In this document: positions 16,750 to 26,037 of the stretch, in pieces
How the letters are laid out: each line of letters starts with the position of its first letter
Numbering within the stretch: the stretch's first letter is position 1
Assembly: GCA_963770045.1 (NCBI GenBank)
Contig: CAVYOD010000023.1
Span: 79,529 to 143,528 of the forward strand
Source: CAVYOD01 sp963770045
GTDB lineage: Bacteria; Acidobacteriota; Aminicenantia; Aminicenantales; CAVYOD01
Length of the DNA stretch: 64,000 nucleotides
Reading direction: 5' to 3'
Position numbers and translations under genes: made by a program
The notes under the pieces: generated by a model
Databases searched by the model: none
The model's input: the letters and a program-made list of their open reading frames with translations, nothing else
What the model was told of the DNA's origin: nothing

Positions 16750-19273
16750 CTGTTCTCTCTTCAGCTGCCTGGGCCTCAGCCAGGGCTCGCCGCAAGAAGG
16801 GCGCAGTGTGGGACTTCTTGGCCCGGGCCACCTCTTCGGGAGTCCCCTCGGCCACGATCCAGCCGCCTTCTTCTCCCCCCTCGGGACCCAGGTCTATAAT
16901 ATAATCGGAATACTTTATAACTTCAAGGTTGTGCTCAATCGTCACAACCGTGTTGCCGAGCCGGACCAGTTCCGTCAGGAGCTCGAGCAGGTGGCTGACA
17001 TCATCAAAGTGGAGCCCGGTCGTCGGTTCGTCGAGAAGATAAAGGGTCCTGCCGGTATTCTTCCGGCCGAGTTCCTTGGTCAGTTTGATCCGCTGGGCCT
17101 CTCCTCCGGAAAGCGTGGGGGCCGGCTGCCCCAGGCGGATGTAAGCCAGGCCGACTTTTTTGAGCGTGGCCAGCTTGCGCTTCAGAACCGGGTGAGCCTT
17201 CAGAGACTCATAAGCTTCGTCCACCGTCATCTCCAGATAGTCGGAGATGTTCCTCCCTTTGTAATAGACAGAAAGTGTCTCCTTGTTGTAACGCTTCCCC
17301 CCGCAGCGGTCACAGGTGACAAAGACGTCGGGAAGAAAATGCATCTCGATCTTCTTGACCCCGGCTCCCTGGCATTCCTCACACCGTCCTCCGGAGAGGT
17401 TGAAGCTGAACCGGCCGGCCGCATAGCCGCGGAGGCGGGCTTCCTGAGTGCGCGAAAATAGCTCCCGCAGGGGAGTGAAGAGCCCCGTATAGGTTGCCGG
17501 ATTCGAGCGCGGCGTCCGCCCGATGGGCCGCTGGTCAACCGAGATGATCTTGTCGAGCTGCTCGGCTCCGAGGATGCCCCCGTGCCGGCCGATTTTCTGC
17601 TTAGCCCGGTAGAGCTTGTTGATCAGACTTTTGTAAATGATATCATAGACCAGTGTGCTCTTCCCTGACCCTGAGACGCCGGTGACGGTTGTCATCACCG
17701 AAAGAGGCAGCCGGACGTTGATCTCTTTGAGATTGTGCTCGGCGGCTTTCAGAATGGTGAGCCAGCCTTTCGGCTCCTTCCTCTCCGCGGGGACGGGGAT
17801 TCGCTTCTCGCGCCGCAGATATTGGGCGGTCAGAGAGCTCGGGGAACGGAGGATCTGACCGATGTCTCCCTCGGCCACTTTGTACCCGCCTTTTTCGCCC
17901 GCGCCTGGACCGAGGTCAAGAATAAAATCCGCCGAGCGGATGGTCTGTTCATCGTGTTCAACAACCACGATCGAGTTGCCTTCGTCCCTGATTCCTCGCA
18001 GGAGCGAGATCAGCCGGCCGTTGTCTCTCTGATGAAGACCGATCGTCGGCTCATCCAGCACGTAGAGCACTCCCCTCAGCCGGGCTCCGATCTGCGCGGC
18101 GAGACGGACTCGCTGGGCTTCACCTCCGGAGAGCGACCCGGTCGTCCGACTGAGTTGAAGGTAAGGCATTCCGAGCTCGGCCATAATCTGGAGGCGGCCG
18201 GAGATCTCTTTCACGATCCTGGGCGCCACGGCCTTCTGGGCCGGAGAAAACTCCAGGCCCGCCAGCACTTCTATGAGCCGGCTGACCGGAACAGAACTCA
18301 GCTCATGGATATTTTTGTCGCCTATCTTTACGGAGAGGCTCTCGGGTCGCAGCCTCATCCCCCGGCAAGTGGCACAGACTTCATCGGTGACTTCGACCTC
18401 GCCCCACTCGTTGAGGGCGGTCTGGTAGCCCAGCCCGTGACACCCGGGGCAAGCGCCGTAAGGGCTGTTGAAAGAAAAATTCCTCGGTTCGAGCTCGGGC
18501 AGATTGAGCTCGCAATCGGGGCAGCGCAACCTCAGAGAATAATATGCCTCCTGGCCGTTCTCCCGGACAACCAAGATCTCATCCCTGGAGACCTCCAAAG
18601 CCTTTTCTATGGCCTCCTTGAGCCGGGCTTCTGATTTCGACGAAACCCGGACTTCGTCGACCAAAACATCCACTTCGTGTTTCTTGGTCTTTTCCAGAAC
18701 GATTTTCTCCTCGAGCTCCCGCCAAGTCCCGTCAACCCGGAGCCGGAGAAAGCCTTTCTTTCTCAGCTTTTCAAAAAGACGCTGGTATTCGCCTCTTCGC
18801 CCCTTGACCACAGGAGCACACAGTCTGATCTTTTCCCCTGAGAGAGTCTCCAGAATCCGGCCCAGGATTTGCCCGGGCGTCTGGTAGCTTACCTTTCGGC
18901 CGCAGCGGGGACAGTGGGGAATGCCGGCTCGCGCGAAGAGCAGCCGGACGAGGTCGTAGATCTCCGTGACCGTGCCGACCGTTGAGCGCGGGTTCGAGGA
19001 GATTGTCTTCTGGTCGATCGAGATCGACGGGGAGAGACCCTCGATGGATTCCACCTCCGGCTTCTCCATCTGCTCGATGAACTGGCGGGCGTAGGCGGAC
19101 AGGCATTCGATATACCGCCTCTGCCCCTCGGCATAGAGGGTGTCGAAGGCGAGAGACGACTTTCCGGAGCCGCTCGGGCCGGTGACGACAATCAGCCTGT
19201 TTCGCGGCAGATCGACGTCTATCCGCTTGAGGTTGTGCTGGGCCGCTTTTTTGACCCTGATCTCTTCCAGCAT
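16739..19273 (-). CDS. uvrA: UvrABC excinuclease subunit A
   Basis: This damage-recognition ATPase has two ABC modules. Walker A motifs are GPSGSGKSS (about 32-40) and GVSGSGKST, and the signatures are LSGGEAQRVRL and LSGGEAQRIKL. The first zinc module (CPRCGRK), the UvrB-binding region and the C-terminal zinc finger (CEECQGAG...CDRCGGKRY) are present. At 844 residues it is about 100 shorter than usual: between GACPGCHGLGYQ and CATCRGMRLRPE only about 20 residues remain where E. coli UvrA has the ~110-residue DNA-contacting insertion domain. AGGAGC abuts the ATG, and a promoter lies just upstream. Confidence 0.95.
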   Translation of the reverse strand: MLEEIRVKKAAQHNLKRIDVDLPRNRLIVVTGPSGSGKSSLAFDTLYAEGQRRYIECLSAYARQFIEQMEKPEVESIEGLSPSISIDQKTISSNPRSTVGTVTEIYDLVRLLFARAGIPHCPRCGRKVSYQTPGQILGRILETLSGEKIRLCAPVVKGRRGEYQRLFEKLRKKGFLRLRVDGTWRELEEKIVLEKTKKHEVDVLVDEVRVSSKSEARLKEAIEKALEVSRDEILVVRENGQEAYYSLRLRCPDCELNLPELEPRNFSFNSPYGACPGCHGLGYQTALNEWGEVEVTDEVCATCRGMRLRPESLSVKIGDKNIHELSSVPVSRLIEVLAGLEFSPAQKAVAPRIVKEISGRLQIMAELGMPYLQLSRTTGSLSGGEAQRVRLAAQIGARLRGVLYVLDEPTIGLHQRDNGRLISLLRGIRDEGNSIVVVEHDEQTIRSADFILDLGPGAGEKGGYKVAEGDIGQILRSPSSLTAQYLRREKRIPVPAERKEPKGWLTILKAAEHNLKEINVRLPLSVMTTVTGVSGSGKSTLVYDIIYKSLINKLYRAKQKIGRHGGILGAEQLDKIISVDQRPIGRTPRSNPATYTGLFTPLRELFSRTQEARLRGYAAGRFSFNLSGGRCEECQGAGVKKIEMHFLPDVFVTCDRCGGKRYNKETLSVYYKGRNISDYLEMTVDEAYESLKAHPVLKRKLATLKKVGLAYIRLGQPAPTLSGGEAQRIKLTKELGRKNTGRTLYLLDEPTTGLHFDDVSHLLELLTELVRLGNTVVTIEHNLEVIKYSDYIIDLGPEGGEEGGWIVAEGTPEEVARAKKSHTAPFLRRALAEAQAAEERTDGF

Positions 19274-19279
19274 GCTCCT

Positions 19280-19308
19280 ATTTTAGCCGTTCGGGCGCGT
19301 TTAGACAA
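19280..19308 (-). promoter_or_regulatory. Promoter of the uvrA operon, leaderless spacing
   Basis: On the minus strand: TTGTCT (19308-19303), a 17-base spacer, TAAAAT (19285-19280), then 6 bases to the ATG at 19273. The AGGAG between the -10 box and the ATG could be used only if transcription began unusually early. Confidence 0.65.
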
Positions 19309-19612
19309 CCTCATAAATATAGTCAACTTATCGGAATAATAGGATGCGAGAAAGCTAAGTGTCGAGCGAGTGAGCGGTAAAGACGACAGGGCGTTCAAAG
19401 ATTAACCAGACCCTCCGTAATTCCAGGCTGAGTTCGTTAGAAATGCGAGCAGGAGAGGGTCGGAAGACTGCTGAACCTTCCAAGGGAGCGAGAGAGCGGG
19501 CTCGGGCTGCCATGCTTAATCGGGGTCAAATTTCTCCCCTCTTAACCTCCTTACCTGCTCACTCCTCACGGCATTCACTGTTCTTGACGGGGAACGGCGG
19601 TACGTCTTAATG
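19309..19612. other. Intergenic region, possible RNA hairpins and heptad remnants
   Basis: This gap separates divergent uvrA and helicase genes. It holds a perfect 7-bp inverted repeat (GACCCTC 19409-19415 / GAGGGTC 19455-19461), a second small one (GGAAG/CTTCC near 19462-19482), and GTGAGC/CTCACT heptads. I see no coding frame. Confidence 0.35.
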
Positions 19613-19641
19613 TTGACCATTTGCGCTTTATAGGATAGCAT
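19613..19641 (+). promoter_or_regulatory. Promoter of the DUF1998 helicase gene
   Basis: TTGACC (19613-19618), a 17-base spacer and TAGCAT (19636-19641). The predicted leader to the ATG at 19665 is about 16 bases, without a good ribosome site. Confidence 0.55.
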
Positions 19642-19664
19642 GGATCGAGGTCATTGAGACGGGC

Positions 19665-22010
19665 ATGCCCAGAGAAGAAAACCTCCTAAAATCCCTGGAA
19701 CTCCTGAGGGAAATCGGCCGCAAGTCCGATTCCATCCGGGCGATCAAACACCTGCCGGCCCAGGCAGGCCGGTTTCAGGATTACCCGGACGGTGTGCACC
19801 CCGCCCTCCTCGAGGCCCTGAGGCAGAAGGGCTTCGAGCGGCTCTATTCCCACCAACTGACCTCTTGGCAGGCCCTTCGAGAGGGGAAGAACATTGTTGT
19901 CGTCACCCCGACCGCTTCGGGAAAAACGCTCTGTTACAACCTTCCCGTTCTCGACACGATTCTCAAGGACCCCTCCGCCCGGGCCATCTATCTTTTCCCG
20001 ACCAAAGCGCTTTCCCAGGACCAGCAGGCCGAGCTCAACGAGATCATCCATTTCCTCCCCGAAGAGATCCGTATCTTCACCTATGACGGAGACACACCCC
20101 AGGATGCGCGCAAGGCCATCCGGGCCAGGGGACACATCGTCCTGACCAACCCGGATATGCTCCACTCGGGCATTCTTCCCCATCACACCAAATGGATCAA
20201 GCTCTTCGAGAACCTGAGATACATCGTCATCGATGAGCTCCATAACTACCGGGGGATCTTCGGCAGTCATCTGGCCAACGTTCTTCGGCGGCTGAAAAGG
20301 ATCGCCCAGTTCTACGGCTCTAACCCCCAGGTCATCCTCTGTACAGCGACCATCGCCAATCCGGTCGAGATGGCCGAAAAAATGATCGAGCGGCCGGTCG
20401 CCTTGGTCGACGACAACGGAGCGCCGCGGGGGGAAAAGTATTTCATCTTTTATACGCCGCCCGTGGTCAACAAGCCGTTGGGGATCCGGCGGTCTTATGT
20501 CAACGAATCACGCCGTCTGGCCTCGATCTTCCTCAAGAATCGTCTCCAGACGATCATCTTCGCCCAGAGCCGGCTGATCACCGAGGTCCTGCTCACCTAC
20601 CTCAAGGCAGACATCGAGAAGACGATCAAGGACGAGGGCCTGATCAGGGGCTACAGGGGAGGCTATCTTCCCCTCACCAGGCGGGAAATCGAGAAGGGCC
20701 TGCGCGAGGGCAAGATCCTCGGAGTCGTCTCGACCAACGCCCTGGAGCTCGGGATCGACATCGGAAACCTGGACGTGGCCGTGCTGGCCGGCTATCCCGG
20801 CACGATCGCCAGCACTTGGCAGCGGGCCGGGCGGGCGGGCCGCAAGACCGGAAAATCCGCGGCCGTGCTCGTGGCCTCGAGCTCCCCGCTCGATCAATTC
20901 ATCGTCAACCACCCCGATTACTTCTTTTCGAAACCGCCGGAGCGGGCGCTCATCAATCCCGACAACCTCTCCATTCTCATCAGCCACATCGAGTGCGCCG
21001 CGTTCGAGCTCCCCTTCACGGACGGCGAAAAATTCGGCGAGGTCGAACCCTCTGAGATTCTGAAATTCTTGGAGGAAGAGAAGCTCGTTCACCACTCCCA
21101 GGACAAATGGTTCTGGACCTCCGATGTCTATCCGGCCGACGGCGTCAGCCTGCGCAGCATCAGCTCCGACAACTTCGTCGTCGTCGACACCACCCAAAAA
21201 TCCAAAGCCATCGCCGAGGTCGACTTCTCCTCGGCCCTGACAACCCTCCATCCGAAAGCCATCTACATCTGCGAAGGAGAACAGTACTTCGTCGAGAAGC
21301 TGGAGTATGACCAGCGCAAGGCCTATGTCAAAAAGACCGATGTTGACTATTTCACCGATGCCATCGACTATACCAAGATCAAGATCCTCGATGTCTTCAA
21401 CAAAAAGGCGCTCGACCGCTGCACCGTCTCCCACGGAGAGGTCCACGTCGCCACTCAAGTGGTCGGCTTCAAAAAGATCAAGTTCCAGACCATGGAGAAC
21501 GTCGGAGCCGGAGACCTGAGCCTGCCCCAGAATGAGATGCACACCACGGCCTACTGGCTGACCATTCCCGCCTCCGTCATGCAGGCTTTGCCCTTCCCTT
21601 CGGAACAGAAGATCAACGGGCTCTTCGGGCTGGCCTATCTTCTCCACCACGTCTCGCCGTTGTTCATGATGTGCGACCTCCACGACGTCGGAGCCTCCAT
21701 CGGAGACAATGCCACCGGCGAATCCGTTCCTCCCCGGACCATTCCCCTCAAGATCCTGCGCCAGGAAGAGCAGCCCATCTTCGCCGACGCCGACTTTGAG
21801 CCCAACATTTTTATCTACGACAATTATCCCGGCGGAATCGGGCTGAGCCCTTCACTCTTTGAGCTAGAGACGACCCTCCTCGAGCACTGTCTCAAGACGA
21901 TCGAAGTCTGCCCCTGCCAGGAAGGGTGCCCCTCCTGCGTCGGCCCGACCAAGGAGAGCGGCGAACAGGCCAAGCAGGTCGCCAAGGAAATCCTCAAAGC
22001 CCTTCTTTAG
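19665..22010 (+). CDS. DEAD/DEAH helicase with DUF1998 domain (MrfA/YprA-like)
   Basis: The protein has 781 residues. Helicase motif I is PTASGKT near residue 87, DELH (VIDELHNYRG) near 190, then the second RecA fold with QRAGRAGRK near 390. The C-terminal third is the MZB/DUF1998 region with a four-cysteine zinc site (CPCQEGCPSC) near the end. In Bacillus, the MrfA (YprA) helicase repairs mitomycin C damage independently of UvrA, so its place next to uvrA is fitting. It appears monocistronic; the following gap has heptad repeats. Confidence 0.9.
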   Translation: MPREENLLKSLELLREIGRKSDSIRAIKHLPAQAGRFQDYPDGVHPALLEALRQKGFERLYSHQLTSWQALREGKNIVVVTPTASGKTLCYNLPVLDTILKDPSARAIYLFPTKALSQDQQAELNEIIHFLPEEIRIFTYDGDTPQDARKAIRARGHIVLTNPDMLHSGILPHHTKWIKLFENLRYIVIDELHNYRGIFGSHLANVLRRLKRIAQFYGSNPQVILCTATIANPVEMAEKMIERPVALVDDNGAPRGEKYFIFYTPPVVNKPLGIRRSYVNESRRLASIFLKNRLQTIIFAQSRLITEVLLTYLKADIEKTIKDEGLIRGYRGGYLPLTRREIEKGLREGKILGVVSTNALELGIDIGNLDVAVLAGYPGTIASTWQRAGRAGRKTGKSAAVLVASSSPLDQFIVNHPDYFFSKPPERALINPDNLSILISHIECAAFELPFTDGEKFGEVEPSEILKFLEEEKLVHHSQDKWFWTSDVYPADGVSLRSISSDNFVVVDTTQKSKAIAEVDFSSALTTLHPKAIYICEGEQYFVEKLEYDQRKAYVKKTDVDYFTDAIDYTKIKILDVFNKKALDRCTVSHGEVHVATQVVGFKKIKFQTMENVGAGDLSLPQNEMHTTAYWLTIPASVMQALPFPSEQKINGLFGLAYLLHHVSPLFMMCDLHDVGASIGDNATGESVPPRTIPLKILRQEEQPIFADADFEPNIFIYDNYPGGIGLSPSLFELETTLLEHCLKTIEVCPCQEGCPSCVGPTKESGEQAKQVAKEILKALL

Positions 22011-22011
22011 T

Positions 22012-22096
22012 AAGCTGTGAGCCGTGATCTGTGAGCCGGTCAAATCAAAAAAAAGAATCGTTCACTGCTCAGTGCTCACTGATCACCGCTCACTTG
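22012..22096. repeat. Heptad (GTGAGCC-type) repeats
   Basis: Units GTGAGCC, GTGATCT, GTGAGCC (22017-22039) face inverse units GTTCACT, GCTCAGT, GCTCACT, GATCACC, GCTCACT (22069-22095). The arms could pair and serve as a helicase-gene terminator; period 7 is clear. Confidence 0.6.
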
Positions 22097-22103
22097 CTTG
22101 GGT

Positions 22104-22132
22104 TTGACTTTGTCTGTTCCATGTGCTACTTT
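22104..22132 (+). promoter_or_regulatory. Promoter of the tol-pal operon
   Basis: TTGACT (22104-22109), a 17-base spacer, TACTTT (22127-22132). The ATG of tolQ follows 14 bases later. Confidence 0.6.
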
Positions 22133-22146
22133 CAGGGTGAAATAAG

Positions 22147-22809
22147 ATGAATTTTCTGGATTTGATTGCCGGCGCCAGCCCCGTTGTACAGCTGGTTCTT
22201 TTGGTTCTTGTCTTCTTTTCAATCTTTTCTTGGACGATCGTTTTTTTCAAGCGGAAGACCCTCAAGACGGCTGAAGCTCAGTCCCGAAAGTTTCTGGCCG
22301 TTTTTCGCAAAAGCACCAATCTCTCCGAGGTCAACGAGGCGGCCCGCAGATATCAGTCCAGTCCTCTGGCTTCTCTCTTCCAGTCGGGCTTCAAGGAACT
22401 GGCTTATCTGGCCAAGTCCAACCCGAAGCCCGAGCTCAGCCCGGACAAAATGGACAACCTGAACCGGGCGCTGCTCAAGGCCTCGAACTCGGAGGTGGCC
22501 AAGCTCGAAAAAATGATGAGCTTTCTGGCCACGACCGGAAGCGTGACCCCTTTCATCGGCCTTTTCGGCACAGTCTGGGGAATCATGGATGCGTTTATCA
22601 GGATCGGGGTCGTGCGCTCCGCCAGCCTGGCCACCGTGGCGCCGGGAATCGCCGAGGCTCTCGTGACCACGGCCGTCGGGCTTTTTTGCGCGATCCCGGC
22701 GGTTATCGCCTACAATCTTTTTCTCCAGCGGATCAAAGGCCTGATCACCGAAATGGAGGACTTCTCCCTGGAATTTCTCAACATTGCAGGGCGTCTCTAT
22801 GGCTCTTAA
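22147..22809 (+). CDS. tolQ: Tol-Pal system protein TolQ
   Basis: The product has 220 residues with three membrane helices (about 15-35, 130-155, 170-195). It is a MotA/TolQ/ExbB proton channel: the segments GSVTPFIGLFGTVWGIMDAF and ALVTTAVGLFCAIPAVIAYN are family signatures. With TolR it turns proton flow into motion that drives TolA and outer-membrane constriction at division. It heads the tolQ-R-A-B-pal-cpoB operon, and its end overlaps the start of tolR by 11 bases. Confidence 0.92.
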   Translation: MNFLDLIAGASPVVQLVLLVLVFFSIFSWTIVFFKRKTLKTAEAQSRKFLAVFRKSTNLSEVNEAARRYQSSPLASLFQSGFKELAYLAKSNPKPELSPDKMDNLNRALLKASNSEVAKLEKMMSFLATTGSVTPFIGLFGTVWGIMDAFIRIGVVRSASLATVAPGIAEALVTTAVGLFCAIPAVIAYNLFLQRIKGLITEMEDFSLEFLNIAGRLYGS

Positions 22810-23239
22810 GGTCGCGTCAGCTTCGGGCTCCAAACGCCAGATCGGTACTTCCCTTTCCGAAATCAACGTCACGCCCTTTGTCGATGTCGTCCTCGTCCTT
22901 CTGATCATCTTCATGGTCACGACACCGATGATGACCTCCGGGATTGGCGTCAACCTTCCTCAGGCCGAAACGGAATCGGCTCCGGCTGAGGAAGGTCTGA
23001 CCCTGACCATAACCAAAGATCGCTATATCCACGTGGGGCAAACCGTCATCAATATCATGCTCCTCGAGAGAAAGCTGCAAGAATATTTCTATGGAAAGTC
23101 GAAGAAGGTTATCTACCTTCAAGCGGACAAGGACCTTCCCTATGGGTTCGTCGTGGACATTCTCGATATCACCAAAAGGGTTGGGATCGAAGTGATCGGC
23201 CTGGTCACCGAACCCAAGGAGAAAAAGAAGAACGAATGA
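22799..23239 (+). CDS. tolR: Biopolymer transporter TolR/ExbD
   Basis: The product has 146 residues from ATG 22799. A single membrane helix follows the conserved NVTPFVDVVLVLLIIFMV, whose aspartate carries protons. The periplasmic domain has the expected length. It partners TolQ. The start overlaps the tolQ stop and the stop overlaps the next start (GAATGACG), so the four genes are translationally coupled. Confidence 0.9.
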   Translation: MALKVASASGSKRQIGTSLSEINVTPFVDVVLVLLIIFMVTTPMMTSGIGVNLPQAETESAPAEEGLTLTITKDRYIHVGQTVINIMLLERKLQEYFYGKSKKVIYLQADKDLPYGFVVDILDITKRVGIEVIGLVTEPKEKKKNE

Positions 23240-24063
23240 CGATCGCCATCGACCGAGGCCAAAAGACATTCCAGAGCGCGCTCCTGGCCTCGATCGCCGT
23301 GCACATCGGACTGATCATCCTGATCGCCGCGGCTCCCTCCCTGCCCAAGTCCTCCAAGAAAGGGATGGTTCACTACGTGACCTTCAACCTCGGCTCTTTG
23401 CCCGGTGGAGACGGGGCAGGCGGCAGCGGTGGCCGGGGAGGGAAGAAGGCTGAAGTTCCTCCTCCCCCAAAAAAGGAAACCCTGAAGGACCTCACGGTCC
23501 CCCAGAAGCTGCAACCGGAGCCGAAATCCAGCTTGAGGCATCCGGTGGAGAAGCCCAAAAAAGAGGACAAAACAAAACAGGCCAAGAAAGCGGCCATCAC
23601 TAAGCCGCCGGCGAGTCTCCCCGATACCAAAATCCAAAAACCATCCGACAAGGAAGGAACGGACGCCGGTCAGGGCTCGGGCTCCGGGACCGGACTCAAG
23701 ATCGGAGGCCTCGGGAGCGGCCCCGGCGGCACGGGGTCGGGGTCGGGCCTCGCCGACCAGATCGGCCTCTCCAATTTTCCCTTCCAGTATTACCTCCAGA
23801 TTATCATGGACAGAGTCTCGGCGTCCTGGTTCACCTCCCTCGTCGCTCCCGGAGTCTCCGGAAATTTCCAGACCACCGTGTTTTTTAAGATCTACAGGAA
23901 CGGGGGCATCTCCGACCTCAAGGTCGAGGAGACGAGCGGCATCCAATCCCTGGACATGTCGGCCCTGAGGGCCATTCAAAACGCTTCGCCCTTTCCGCCC
24001 CTGCCGAAAGAGTATGAAGACGAGTTTCTCGGAATCCATCTCATCTTCGAGCATTCCAAATGA
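23236..24063 (+). CDS. tolA: TolA/TonB-like energy-transducing protein
   Basis: The protein has 275 residues. It has one N-terminal membrane helix (ASIAVHIGLIILIAAAPS, about 13-32), a long Pro/Lys and Gly-rich periplasmic linker (~50-175), and a TonB/TolA C-terminal domain (~185-275; FFKIYRNGGISDLKVEETSG, ALRAIQNASPFPPLP). It would carry the TolQR force to TolB/Pal. The position between tolR and tolB supports TolA rather than TonB. The stop overlaps the tolB start (AAATGAAG). Confidence 0.85.
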   Translation: MTIAIDRGQKTFQSALLASIAVHIGLIILIAAAPSLPKSSKKGMVHYVTFNLGSLPGGDGAGGSGGRGGKKAEVPPPPKKETLKDLTVPQKLQPEPKSSLRHPVEKPKKEDKTKQAKKAAITKPPASLPDTKIQKPSDKEGTDAGQGSGSGTGLKIGGLGSGPGGTGSGSGLADQIGLSNFPFQYYLQIIMDRVSASWFTSLVAPGVSGNFQTTVFFKIYRNGGISDLKVEETSGIQSLDMSALRAIQNASPFPPLPKEYEDEFLGIHLIFEHSK

Positions 24064-25355
24064 AGTTTAGAAGAATCCTCCTGACCGCTTTTTCTTTTTT
24101 GTTGACCGCCTTCGTCGTCTTCCCCCAGCAGGAGGTGGTGATCAAGATCAGCGAAGGCATGCCGGCCATTCCCTTTGCCATCCCGAAATTCATCACCCAC
24201 TCGCCACAGGCCGGCGCGGCCGCAGAGGAGGTGTACCAAGCGCTCTACGCCGACCTGAAGTTCAGCCGGATCTTCCAGCTCCTGCCCAGCAGCTACTACA
24301 GCTATATCCGGCCCCTCGACCCGGACAAGATTTTTTTTAAGGATTGGGACTCCATCCAGGCTAAGCTCCTGCTCGTGGGCGAAGTCTCCTCGGCCGGAAA
24401 AACTGAGTTCGTTTTTGAAGGCAAGCTCTACGACGTCCGCTCAGAACGGTTTATTGTCGGCAAGCGCTACCAATCGGAAAAAAACGTGCTCCGGCTGGCG
24501 GCCCACAAAATGGCCGACGAGATCATGAAGGTCTATGGCGAAAGACCGATCTTCACCTCCAAGATCGCCTTTGTCTCCGACCGCGACGGAAATGACCAGC
24601 TCTACATGATGGACTACGACGGCCAGAACCAAACCCGCCTCACCTTCAACAAGACCATTGACTACATGCCCTCCTGGTCACCGGACGGGAAAAGGATTGC
24701 TTTCACTTCCTATCGCCGGGGGAACGCCGATCTGTATATCCTGAGCATCTACGAGGGCAAGATCAACGCGATTGTCACTCGGGGGACGAGCTACGCGCCC
24801 TCCTGGTCACCGGACGGGAAAAGGATCGCCTTCTGCTCGACCATGGACGGAAACGCCGAAGTCTACCTGGCTGATGTCGACGGGACAAAGATCTCAAATG
24901 TCAAAAGACTGACCTTCAATGAGGCCATAGACACCTCTCCCTCCTGGTCCCCGACCGGCCGCGAGATCGTCTTCACTTCGGACCGGGGCGGAAGCGGAGC
25001 GCCTCAGATCTATATCATGGATGCGGAGGGGTCGAACGTCCGCCGGGTGAGCTTCGGCGGCACCTACCATGATTCCCCGGTCTGGTCTCCGGCCGGGGAC
25101 AGAATCGCTTACGTCTCCCGGGTGGACCAGGTCTTCGACCTCTACATCCTGAACCTGAGGACGAATCAAATAACCAAGCTCACCGAGAGCAACGCCCGGA
25201 ATGAATCTCCCTCCTGGTCTCCGGACGGCCGCCACCTGGTTTTCGCGTCCAGTCTCGCCGGCAAGGTCCAGGTCTATTGCGTCGACTACGATGGGACGAA
25301 TCTGCGGCCCCTGACGTCTAAAGGAACGAACAAACTTCCCGACTGGTCCAGATGA
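24060..25355 (+). CDS. tolB: Tol-Pal system beta-propeller TolB
   Basis: The product has 431 residues with a signal peptide at 1-25 (LLTAFSFLLTAFVVFP). An N-terminal alpha/beta domain spans ~30-165. A six-bladed propeller of PD40/WD40-like blades follows, each ending in the motif PSWSPDGKRIAF or close to it (five clear copies). Periplasmic TolB shuttles between TolA and Pal. A perfect 8-bp hairpin follows the gene, and a separate promoter drives pal. Confidence 0.95.
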   Translation: MKFRRILLTAFSFLLTAFVVFPQQEVVIKISEGMPAIPFAIPKFITHSPQAGAAAEEVYQALYADLKFSRIFQLLPSSYYSYIRPLDPDKIFFKDWDSIQAKLLLVGEVSSAGKTEFVFEGKLYDVRSERFIVGKRYQSEKNVLRLAAHKMADEIMKVYGERPIFTSKIAFVSDRDGNDQLYMMDYDGQNQTRLTFNKTIDYMPSWSPDGKRIAFTSYRRGNADLYILSIYEGKINAIVTRGTSYAPSWSPDGKRIAFCSTMDGNAEVYLADVDGTKISNVKRLTFNEAIDTSPSWSPTGREIVFTSDRGGSGAPQIYIMDAEGSNVRRVSFGGTYHDSPVWSPAGDRIAYVSRVDQVFDLYILNLRTNQITKLTESNARNESPSWSPDGRHLVFASSLAGKVQVYCVDYDGTNLRPLTSKGTNKLPDWSR

Positions 25356-25360
25356 GCCCG

Positions 25361-25381
25361 GCTGGGAGGCCCGCTCCCAGC
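25361..25381 (+). terminator. Hairpin after tolB, no clear T-run
   Basis: GCTGGGAG and CTCCCAGC form a perfect 8-bp stem with a 5-base loop just after the tolB stop. AATATATATT follows instead of a T-run, so it may attenuate transcription or mark an mRNA end rather than terminate fully. Confidence 0.5.
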
Positions 25382-25389
25382 AATATATA

Positions 25390-25418
25390 TTGACATCGAA
25401 ATTCTTTAATTGTATAAA
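25390..25418 (+). promoter_or_regulatory. Internal promoter for pal-cpoB-ssb
   Basis: TTGACA (25390-25395), exact 17-base spacer and TATAAA (25413-25418). It would give pal extra transcripts independent of tolQRAB, in line with the high level of Pal needed. Confidence 0.8.
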
Positions 25419-25486
25419 AATGACGGTTAACAAAATGCGCTTGCCTCAAGAATGGTAAGTCAACAAACCACCGAAGAGGAGGTCTG

Positions 25487-26035
25487 ATGAAAAAAGTGCT
25501 TATTTTTTCGTTAGCTTGTTTTCTGGTTTTTGCCTTTCTGATTTCCTGCCGGGCAAAACCCAAGGAAGTCCCGCCGCCTCCCCCCCAGGCCAAGGAACAG
25601 CCCAAGGTTGAAAAAGTCGTGGAGCCGCCCGTCCAGAAACCGCAGATGACCGAAGAAGAGATCTTCATGTCAAAGTCGCTGGAACAGATCAACAAGGATC
25701 AGCCTCTCCAGATGATCCACTTTGACTACGACAAGTACTTTGTCCGGGACGATGCCAAGTCTATCCTCGAGAGCGATGCGGCCTGGCTCAAGAAGTTCCG
25801 GACGGTCAAGGTGCTGATCGAGGGCCACTGCGATGAGCGGGGAACGGAAGAATACAACTTGGCGCTGGGCGAAAAAAGAGCCAGGAGCACCCTTGATTAT
25901 CTAGTCTCTCTCGGCATTCCCCAGGACAGGATGAAGATCATCTCCTACGGCAAGAGCCAGCTCTTAGACCAAGCCAACAATGAGACGGCTTGGGCCAGGA
26001 ACAGAAGAGCCCAGTTCACGATCATCGAAAAATAA
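25487..26035 (+). CDS. pal: Peptidoglycan-associated lipoprotein Pal
   Basis: The product has 182 residues. A lipoprotein signal ends at LISC (Cys about residue 21). A Pro-rich tether follows, then an OmpA-like domain (~75-182) with the peptidoglycan-binding signature IEGHCDERGTEEYNLALGEK. It anchors the outer membrane to the wall. A strong ribosome site (GAGGAGG) lies 5 bases before the ATG, unlike most genes here, and a consensus promoter lies 70 bases further up. Confidence 0.95.
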   Translation: MKKVLIFSLACFLVFAFLISCRAKPKEVPPPPPQAKEQPKVEKVVEPPVQKPQMTEEEIFMSKSLEQINKDQPLQMIHFDYDKYFVRDDAKSILESDAAWLKKFRTVKVLIEGHCDERGTEEYNLALGEKRARSTLDYLVSLGIPQDRMKIISYGKSQLLDQANNETAWARNRRAQFTIIEK

Positions 26036-26037
26036 CC

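Noticed and set aside
20508..21683. 391-residue minus-strand frame
   Set aside because: It is a shadow of the DUF1998 helicase gene; GC-rich codon use commonly leaves such frames open.
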